From contig CAAGGR010000022.1 in the NCBI GenBank assembly GCA_900769445.1, positions 80,992 to 144,991 on the forward strand: DNA of 64,000 nt, in the 5' to 3' direction. The position numbers and the translations under genes are program-made. Source of the DNA: an uncultured Alistipes sp. (GTDB lineage: Bacteria > Bacteroidota > Bacteroidia > Bacteroidales > Rikenellaceae). The notes under the pieces were generated by a model. The model saw only the letters and a list, made by a program, of their open reading frames with translations. It was not told the origin of the DNA and searched no databases. The number at the start of each line of letters is the position of its first letter. Position 1 is the first letter of the stretch. Shown here piece by piece: positions 58,326-64,000 of the stretch.

Positions 58326-58886
58326 TCACAGCGCAAACACATTGCCGCTATATTGCACGCTATTGTAGAAAGGAGAGCTAATCGTGAGGAGTGCGCCGCC
58401 ATAGTGGTACGAAATCTCTAACAAGAATTTGTAGTCCGTAGCCGAGTACATCGTGGTCGAGAAGGAGACATTCCAACCATTTGGTGTCTGCTCGGCAGTG
58501 TAGTTCGCTACGCTGGGCAATACATAGTTGAAGACTACAGGGTAATAGGGTGGTGTATAGCCCTTGATAAAGGGGATGCAGACATCTACCGCATCGCTCC
58601 ATACTGCCACCTCGTAAGATGGGTTGAGGATAGGACGTATCTGCCCTGCAGGGAGCTGTTGCATATTCTGCGGTACAAAGCGGAAGTTGTGCGATAAAAT
58701 CAGCGAGTCGAGGAACTTCTCATACTGAGCAAGCCTCTCTGCTCGTTTTTGTTGTCGTGCTTCGTGGTTAGCCTCGCGCTGCGCCTTACGGGCAGTCTTG
58801 CTATCATCCTGTGCATCAAGACTTACCGAAATGCCCACGATAAGCATCGCAAACATCGCAAACATTACAAATAGAAATCGTTTCAT
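58326..58886 (-). CDS. DUF4251-type envelope protein
   Basis: 186 aa from the ATG at 58886 (MKRFLFVMFAMFAMLIVGISVSLDAQ), giving a signal peptide; an in-frame codon at 58919 would add residues before it. A charged helix (KTARKAQREANHEARQQKRAERLAQYEKF) is followed by a compact domain with HNFRFVPQNMQQLPAG, YEVAVWSDAVDVCIPFIKG and NVSFSTTMYSATDYKFLLEIS. This matches the Bacteroidetes DUF4251 pattern. Function unknown. Its 3' end abuts the tail repeat. Confidence 0.75.
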   Translation of the reverse strand: MKRFLFVMFAMFAMLIVGISVSLDAQDDSKTARKAQREANHEARQQKRAERLAQYEKFLDSLILSHNFRFVPQNMQQLPAGQIRPILNPSYEVAVWSDAVDVCIPFIKGYTPPYYPVVFNYVLPSVANYTAEQTPNGWNVSFSTTMYSATDYKFLLEISYHYGGALLTISSPFYNSVQYSGNVFAL

Positions 58887-58936
58887 AGAGCATAGATTTT
58901 GGTTAGTGGCTATGCTCAAACACTATACCAAACAAA

Positions 58937-58970
58937 AATACCTCCCTGCAATATCTTGCAGAGAGGTATT
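58937..58970 (-). terminator. Terminator of the symporter gene
   Basis: A 15-bp stem with one mismatch (AATACCTC.CTGCAA and complement), TATC loop, followed on the minus strand by TTTTTGTTT. Confidence 0.88.
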
Positions 58971-58990
58971 ATGTAATATATAAAGTAGTG

Positions 58991-60202
58991 TTACCTCTTT
59001 ACAAATCTATCTACTACAGCTGCACAAGCGGCATCACCAGTGATATTGAGTGTCGTGCGCATCATATCAAAGATACGGTCGAGAGCGTAGAAGAGTGGTA
59101 GACCCTCCAAAGGAATACCCGCAGCAACAAGGACTGCAGCTGCGAGGAGTGTTGGGCCTGGAACGCCAGCCTGACCGATAGCACCCAAGGCGCATACGAT
59201 AGTAATAGAGATATAGTCTGCCATCGCAAGGTCGATGCCGTAGAACTGGGCAAAGAACGTAGCGAGCAGGGCGTAGTATATAGCATTACCCGACATATTT
59301 ATCGTAGCACCCAAAGGTAGTACAAAGCCAGAGGTCTGCTTTGATATACCCATCTCGTTGCATGCCTCCATATTTACTGGTAGGGTAGCGAGCGACGAGG
59401 CGGTAGAGAAGGAGACAATCTGTGGCTTAAGCATAGCGCGGAAGTAGTCCTTGAGTTTAACGCGCGAGAAGAGCGCAACGCACAATGGGTATAGACCAAG
59501 ACCGATGATAAGGATTGCGATAATATCAATCCAAACCACATTTGCAACTTGAATAAGTACGCCGAAGCCAAATGTGCCAGTGGCATCTGCGATAAGACCG
59601 AATACACCGAAAGGCGCAACGTACATAACCTTCTCGATACACCAAATAAGAGCCTCGAGAAAGTAGTTTAGACCGTTGGAAATCTTGGTGCGCTTATCTG
59701 CAGATAGTGCCGATACGCCAAAGCCAAAGAATAGACCAAAGATGATGATTTGTAGGATATTACCCTCGGTAAGAGCCTGGATAGGGTTGGCGGGAATCAT
59801 ACCTATAACAGTATCCCAGAAACCCATTGTAGGAGCAGAACCCTCGACAGCGGTGCAACCCTCCGCAAGCGTTGTAACAACGCTACGGTCTACCGATACG
59901 CCTGGCTGGAATATCTCGCCAAGGAGTAAGGCTACAACAATAGAGATGATTGTTGTTACAAACATAAAACCGATGCTCACAGCACCAATCAAACCTGCAG
60001 ACTTTGTCTCACCAAGAGCCGCTGCACCGCTTATAATAGATACAAGTACCAAAGGAACAACGAGCATCTTGATAAGCTGAATAAAGAGGTCGCCCAAAGG
60101 CTTGAACATTGAGGCCTCAGGACCCATAAAGATACCGACTACAACACCGATAACCATCGCAATAATTATCCAGAGACCGAGGTTTTTGAGTAACTTTTTC
60201 AT
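58991..60202 (-). CDS. Dicarboxylate/amino acid:cation symporter (DAACS family)
   Basis: 403 aa from the ATG at 60202 (MKKLLKNLGLWIIIAMVIGVVVG); the longer in-frame start at 60271 would cover the promoter. Inner-membrane glutamate-transporter-fold protein with about eight transmembrane helices and two hairpins. Signatures are MLVVPLVLVSIISGAAALGE, SFSTASSLATLPVNMEAC (serine-rich hairpin), LPLGATINMSGNAIYYAL (NMDGT-type motif) and the C-terminal DRIFDMMRTTLNITGDAAC. Likely substrates are glutamate, aspartate or C4-dicarboxylates taken up with Na+ or H+. Confidence 0.92.
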   Translation of the reverse strand: MKKLLKNLGLWIIIAMVIGVVVGIFMGPEASMFKPLGDLFIQLIKMLVVPLVLVSIISGAAALGETKSAGLIGAVSIGFMFVTTIISIVVALLLGEIFQPGVSVDRSVVTTLAEGCTAVEGSAPTMGFWDTVIGMIPANPIQALTEGNILQIIIFGLFFGFGVSALSADKRTKISNGLNYFLEALIWCIEKVMYVAPFGVFGLIADATGTFGFGVLIQVANVVWIDIIAILIIGLGLYPLCVALFSRVKLKDYFRAMLKPQIVSFSTASSLATLPVNMEACNEMGISKQTSGFVLPLGATINMSGNAIYYALLATFFAQFYGIDLAMADYISITIVCALGAIGQAGVPGPTLLAAAVLVAAGIPLEGLPLFYALDRIFDMMRTTLNITGDAACAAVVDRFVKR

Positions 60203-60223
60203 TCCTGTAAATTTTGTTAGGTG

Positions 60224-60254
60224 CAAAGTTAGTAATTTCGAACCATATCTGCAA
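60224..60254 (-). promoter_or_regulatory. Promoter of the symporter gene
   Basis: Minus strand TTG (60252-60254), 20-nt spacer, TAACTTTG (60224-60231). The ATG lies ~22 nt downstream. Confidence 0.7.
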
Positions 60255-60569
60255 AGAACTACACAAAACATATACCTTTGTTAGAGGTAATTTCGTATAT
60301 TTGATGAAGTTTGATTAAGAATCTTTGAGTATCAAACCATTAAGAAGGACTTGCGTGAGAATGGGCAATGGATAAGAAATTGCTAACTTGCTTTGTTACA
60401 CGATATTCCTCATGCTTTTCAAATAACTCTTTTCCAAGTGCAAAGATACGATTTTTATTTCAATTATATAACATGTCCAAAATCTTTCTATAAAACAAAT
60501 TAAGACTGTGAGCCCCACAAGTACGAATATTATCATTTGCTAGAGCTCACATTATGCATATAAGTCTGT
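60255..60569. other. AT-rich gap between the symporter and Hachiman genes
   Basis: No gene is supported. An inverted repeat TGTGAGC (60507-60513) / GCTCACA (60545-60551) with a long loop lies just past the hamB stop and could be a weak terminator. The composition shifts from the host's to a lower GC here, so an insertion boundary may be in this stretch. No direct repeat was recognised. Confidence 0.5.
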
Positions 60570-62882
60570 TTATAATATAGCTTCTATTTTTGACACATTG
60601 AACTTTTCGAAGTCGTCCAGTTGATTGTATAATCGTTCTATTAGTTCTGCTTCATCCGGATGGCTTTCTTTTGTATCATAATATTCAACTACCTTAAATG
60701 ATGCTCCAATATCACTAGCTCGCCTTCCTAATAATGTATCGGCACTATATTCCAAACGTAATAACAAAGCTTCAATTCCACTTATCTCATCAATATTAAC
60801 ACCTCGATTTGCAGCTTCAAAATTCTTGTATAATAAATTGAATAAGCCGAAGTATTTGACTACTTGGTATCGAAGCATGTTAAACACAAACTCTGCAGCT
60901 TTTCTAACACCTTTATCTACATCTTGCTCTTTTCTTATATAATAATTAGCCGAACCAGCAAAACCCTTAGATATAAATGCAGAAATCATATCAACTAGAT
61001 AACAATTAGCTCTTGCTGGATCCCCATTTTCAACATAAAATCTTAATTTTTCGTTCTTTATTATAGGACGAATAGTCTGACAAATCAATTCAATACCAGG
61101 ATTATAAGGCTTGCGTTGAGCCACAAAACGCCTAATCAATTCTGAAATCTTATCTCGATCTGCAACCGAAAAACGAGCAATTGTATTATAAATATGAATC
61201 TTATCATCATATGAAATAGTCCTATACTCTTCAAAGCAAGCATTTGGCATTACACCACTCGCTTTTAAACGGTCGAGTTCTTCTCGTCTTGTTACTTGTC
61301 TATCTGTGAGATAATTAGGTTCTGTAAGAACAATATCTATATCTTGTTTCTCCGCATCCTTGTCAAAAAGTTTATGCTGCAACAACTCATTTGCTTCATT
61401 CATGTGCTTTGAAAATTCATTATCAAAGATAAATACACGCCCTTTGTAGTGATGCATAAATCTTCCGGCTCTTCCCTCTATATTCTGGGCATCAAACTTT
61501 TTTAGATCTTTTGTACCTTTCTTGCCTGATAAAACAATTATATTTTTTGCAGATGTATTTACTCCCTCCGTAATTGTTGTCGTACAAATTAGGATTTTTA
61601 GTATACCATCATTAAATAATGATATAATCTCTTGTTGAATGTATTTCGGAACCAAACCATGATGGATACCAATGCCTTTTTTCAAAGCCTTAGATACAAT
61701 CCATTGCGTTCCTTTACTTTCCGCAAATAAATTGCCTATGTGAGTTACTAGTCTAGCGATTCTATCATTTGTAACATTTGTCAGCCCAGAATCTCCATTG
61801 AGAAGATCCTTTGCCCAATTTTCTGTTAAATATTTTTGACTACAATAAATAATAGCATTTTCGTCATTAGCTATTAGTTGTTTTACTAGTTGAACTACAC
61901 GAACTTTTTTTGTTTTATCTGTAAATGTGAGCTTAAATGTATCGTCAACATTGATATTTAATGCAGTTTTTACCAAAACCTCTTCTTTGTTTACGATATC
62001 GTAATCATTATAATCTATAGGGGCAAATCTATACCTATCTAAAAATGCCTTAAAAGAAGATGGCACAGCCTCATCTTCCATTGTTGGAAATGTAATATAT
62101 GGGCCTACAAGGAGTGCATCTGTATTATCATCCTTGAGTAGCTCATACAATGCAATTCTATAAGCAACATCACGCTCATTTTCTTGAGGAACTTCATCGA
62201 TAATAAAGCCATTGTCAAGTTTATAGACCTCATCAACAAAAACGAAGTCAAGACCTATACCTTTATTTTTATCGATGAAAGATAAATAACGTTCAGGTGT
62301 GAAGATTAAGATATTCCTATCTCCCGTTATTTCTGTATCACTAAGAGTGTGAATAGTATAATTGTTTTTTACCCATGCATACTCTGGATTTGTATATATC
62401 TTAAATATATTTTCTGATAATAAAGAGATTGTTGGAAATATTAATGCTATATTAGAGTAGTTCATTTTTCTGACTATCTCATAAATCAAGAATGTTTTGC
62501 CAAATGATGTGGCAGCACTTAAAAAATACCTATTACTTTGCTCCTCTTTAAATAAATCTAACACCTCTTTCTGATAACGATGTAACATTACACCTTCGCC
62601 AACAACAAGGTCGCATTCTTGAATATATTTAGAAAATGTTTGTAAGCATATTTCTTCATCAACTTCTTCTCCAATATTTAGCATTGGATAATAATATTGT
62701 GGCAATCCAGCTTGATTGGCCAAATAATGCATAAAAAGTCTATCCGCTTGTGACAAAACTTCATCTTTCATTAAATCAAAATAAGAACAAACAGCCTTTA
62801 TCATAGAAGGGCGTAAGTCCAAATTATCGTTTGCCAGATTTATTAATCTTACGGCATTAGAGGCTGCTGTTGACTTATCCAT
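60570..62882 (-). CDS. hamB: HamB, Hachiman defence superfamily 2 helicase
   Basis: 770 aa. DExD/H-type helicase of the Hachiman anti-phage system. Helicase motif I is AATSFGKT (123-130), motif II is the DEVY variant (217-220, FVFVDEVYKLD), the second RecA domain has TTTITEGVNTSAKNIIV and the motif VI region QNIEGRAGRFMHHYKGRVFIFD. The C-terminal ~250 residues are specific. The start at 62882 overlaps the end of hamA by 34 bases. In characterised Hachiman the helicase holds HamA inactive until DNA damage or phage DNA is sensed. AT content is clearly higher than in the rest of the window. Confidence 0.92.
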   Translation of the reverse strand: MDKSTAASNAVRLINLANDNLDLRPSMIKAVCSYFDLMKDEVLSQADRLFMHYLANQAGLPQYYYPMLNIGEEVDEEICLQTFSKYIQECDLVVGEGVMLHRYQKEVLDLFKEEQSNRYFLSAATSFGKTFLIYEIVRKMNYSNIALIFPTISLLSENIFKIYTNPEYAWVKNNYTIHTLSDTEITGDRNILIFTPERYLSFIDKNKGIGLDFVFVDEVYKLDNGFIIDEVPQENERDVAYRIALYELLKDDNTDALLVGPYITFPTMEDEAVPSSFKAFLDRYRFAPIDYNDYDIVNKEEVLVKTALNINVDDTFKLTFTDKTKKVRVVQLVKQLIANDENAIIYCSQKYLTENWAKDLLNGDSGLTNVTNDRIARLVTHIGNLFAESKGTQWIVSKALKKGIGIHHGLVPKYIQQEIISLFNDGILKILICTTTITEGVNTSAKNIIVLSGKKGTKDLKKFDAQNIEGRAGRFMHHYKGRVFIFDNEFSKHMNEANELLQHKLFDKDAEKQDIDIVLTEPNYLTDRQVTRREELDRLKASGVMPNACFEEYRTISYDDKIHIYNTIARFSVADRDKISELIRRFVAQRKPYNPGIELICQTIRPIIKNEKLRFYVENGDPARANCYLVDMISAFISKGFAGSANYYIRKEQDVDKGVRKAAEFVFNMLRYQVVKYFGLFNLLYKNFEAANRGVNIDEISGIEALLLRLEYSADTLLGRRASDIGASFKVVEYYDTKESHPDEAELIERLYNQLDDFEKFNVSKIEAIL

Positions 62883-63757
62883 TGTAAAACTTGATTTTTT
62901 ATGGTTCGACTATTATCTACAGAAAAAAGAATGAAAAATAATGTATGAGGAATTGTCAATGTTGAATGAATTGCTCCATACTTAGCTTGAATATGTGTTA
63001 TAACTTCCATAATCAAGCTTTCATATGTTTCAGCCTTGTTATCAAATACAATTAAAATTGGATAAACTAAATGCAGATTATGCCTTCCTGCTTCTACCGC
63101 CATATTGATAGTAGGATTTGCTCTCCATGCATCAATTATTTCCGGAATCTTACTATTAGGATCTAAATGATCATATTGGTTATCCATTGCAATAAAATTG
63201 CGATTAAGATATTCGTCAGAAAGAGCCTTGTCAATATTTTCAAATACTTTCTTCAATGATTCCTTATAACCTGAAATATAGAATTTTGCTTCTCCGAACA
63301 ACAATTGAAGTGTGTCATCATTTTCTATCATTAAGTAAGAATCATACCCCTTTGTTTCTGCATTTTCCAAAGCAGAAAACAAAAATCCTCTTGCAATTGC
63401 TTTTTCAGCATGATAATAATGTTCAAGTATAAGATGCAATAAGACCTCTCCATGAAAACCATATGCAAGTTGATTTTCCAAAGGAGCATTGTGATTGTAT
63501 TTCAACTTACTTTGTAATGCTCTAAGTTGCAAATTATTTAATTGTGTAAGATTGATTTCGCTATCATTATATGCGTATTCAACAATACCATTGTAAATGA
63601 GTTTTGCAATATCATCATTAGTGCCAATTTGTTTCAAACAGTCATCATTTGCTGTTGAAATATGAGCACGCGGTATTTGTACCCCCGCAACATTAGCAGG
63701 AAGATTATATTGCAATACAATTGCACTTTGCATTAATTGTTTTAGACTTTGGCGCAT
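62849..63757 (-). CDS. hamA: HamA, Hachiman defence DUF1837 nuclease
   Basis: 302 aa with the DUF1837 pattern. A PD-(D/E)xK-type nuclease site is visible: Glu104 (GFHGEVLLH), Asp139 (KGYDSYLMIE), then Glu156-x-Lys158 (LFGEAKFY). In characterised systems HamA is the effector that degrades DNA on release from HamB. It is the first gene of the pair and overlaps hamB by 34 bases. It is intact by all visible criteria. Confidence 0.92.
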   Translation of the reverse strand: MRQSLKQLMQSAIVLQYNLPANVAGVQIPRAHISTANDDCLKQIGTNDDIAKLIYNGIVEYAYNDSEINLTQLNNLQLRALQSKLKYNHNAPLENQLAYGFHGEVLLHLILEHYYHAEKAIARGFLFSALENAETKGYDSYLMIENDDTLQLLFGEAKFYISGYKESLKKVFENIDKALSDEYLNRNFIAMDNQYDHLDPNSKIPEIIDAWRANPTINMAVEAGRHNLHLVYPILIVFDNKAETYESLIMEVITHIQAKYGAIHSTLTIPHTLFFILFSVDNSRTIKNQVLQWISQQQPLMP

Positions 63758-63813
63758 TGTTTTAACTAAATATAATTTTGTTTAGAAAACTTGCATATTT
63801 CACATAGCAACTA

Positions 63814-63841
63814 CAAAATTAACTAATCTTTTTTATTTCAA
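63814..63841 (-). promoter_or_regulatory. Candidate promoter of hamA-hamB
   Basis: Minus strand TTG (63839-63841), 17-nt spacer, TAATTTTG (63814-63821). The leader is ~50 nt. Confidence 0.5.
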
Positions 63842-63905
63842 TGTGTTTAACATCTGGAAAATGATGTCATAGACACAAAATGACATAACAGATTCGTAGC
63901 CGAGT

Positions 63906-64000
63906 TCACCAAACCACAGGCAAAGGTAACTCGTGTTCTTTTCGTCCAAGCAAGGTCAAGCCCTGCGGGTGTCGTGGAAAAATCATCCTCGCCCCGTGGG
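63906..64000 (-). CDS. C-terminal fragment of an unidentified protein (partial)
   Basis: On the minus strand the last 95 bases stay open up to a TGA at 63906-63908, giving ~31 residues that end RHPQGLTLLGRKEHEL then PLPVVW. Composition is richer in G+C than the adjacent Hachiman genes, and the gene would be oriented like them. It may be the edge of a mobile element or the flanking chromosome. Too little is present to name it; it could also be non-coding. Confidence 0.3.
   Translation of the reverse strand, partial: HGARMIFPRHPQGLTLLGRKEHELPLPVVW

Noticed and set aside
60507..60551. Terminal inverted repeat of a transposon next to hamB
   Set aside because: Only 7 bp arms 31 bases apart, with no matching copy on the other side of the island; at most a weak terminator.
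63842..63905. Partial repeats ATGTCAT/ATGACAT as an attachment site
   Set aside because: Arms are too short and no second copy was found near the left side of the Hachiman island.

Overview
The window looks like a chromosome segment of a gut-type member of the Bacteroidales, most like Alistipes/Rikenellaceae. The evidence is SusC/SusD-type outer-membrane genes, many lipoproteins with Bacteroidetes-style lipoboxes, BACON and lipocalin-like domains, almost no Shine-Dalgarno sequences, and repeated matches to the Bacteroidetes promoter (TTG, 17-21 nt, TAnnTTTG). Genus assignment is inference.

Layout. 1-3.6 kb: the end of an ACT-domain protein, then a subtilisin-like (S8) lipoprotein and a Fn3/lipocalin-like lipoprotein. 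3.6-5.5 kb (minus): a GGGtGRT-family protein and a NifU-like scaffold. 5.7-8.8 kb (minus): an Oar-like TonB-dependent receptor. 9.3-30.5 kb (plus): a large surface-proteolysis locus with a SusC-like transporter, a SusD-like lipoprotein, a 942-aa lipoprotein, three more S8 lipoproteins each followed by a lipocalin-like lipoprotein, a C10 (streptopain-type) cysteine protease and a BACON lipoprotein. It resembles a polysaccharide utilisation locus in plan, but the degradative enzymes are proteases. 30.5-45.5 kb: housekeeping genes (yraN, pepE, acpP, rnc, radC, tRNA-Leu, metK behind a SAM-II-like riboswitch, a purine deaminase/permease pair, purA, glyS, ruvX, def, purC). 45.5-53.5 kb (minus): rsmE and a six-gene membrane complex related to energy-converting hydrogenases and complex I. 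The catalytic subunit of that complex has lost the NiFe-binding cysteines and the small subunit has lost three of four N2-cluster cysteines, so it is an Ehr-like complex rather than a hydrogenase. 53.6-57.9 kb: two tandem M3 metallopeptidase lipoproteins. 58.3-60.2 kb (minus): a DUF4251 protein and a dicarboxylate/amino-acid symporter. 60.5-63.8 kb (minus): a visibly AT-rich two-gene Hachiman anti-phage system (hamA, hamB). The last ~95 bases carry the end of an unidentified gene of different composition.

The least expected structure is a family of ~126-130 bp double palindromes lying directly after stop codons (3.6, 41.1, 44.1, 57.9 and 58.0 kb, plus a remnant). The central motif and the spacer blocks between the stems are conserved. 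The inner stem, and to a lesser extent the outer stem, differ between copies but stay self-complementary, which is covariation expected of a structured element. In one copy the outer arm is the 3' end of a coding sequence. The other observations most worth testing are the four S8 protease/lipocalin pairs with a shared C-terminal G-W-L ending, and the cofactor-less hydrogenase-like complex.
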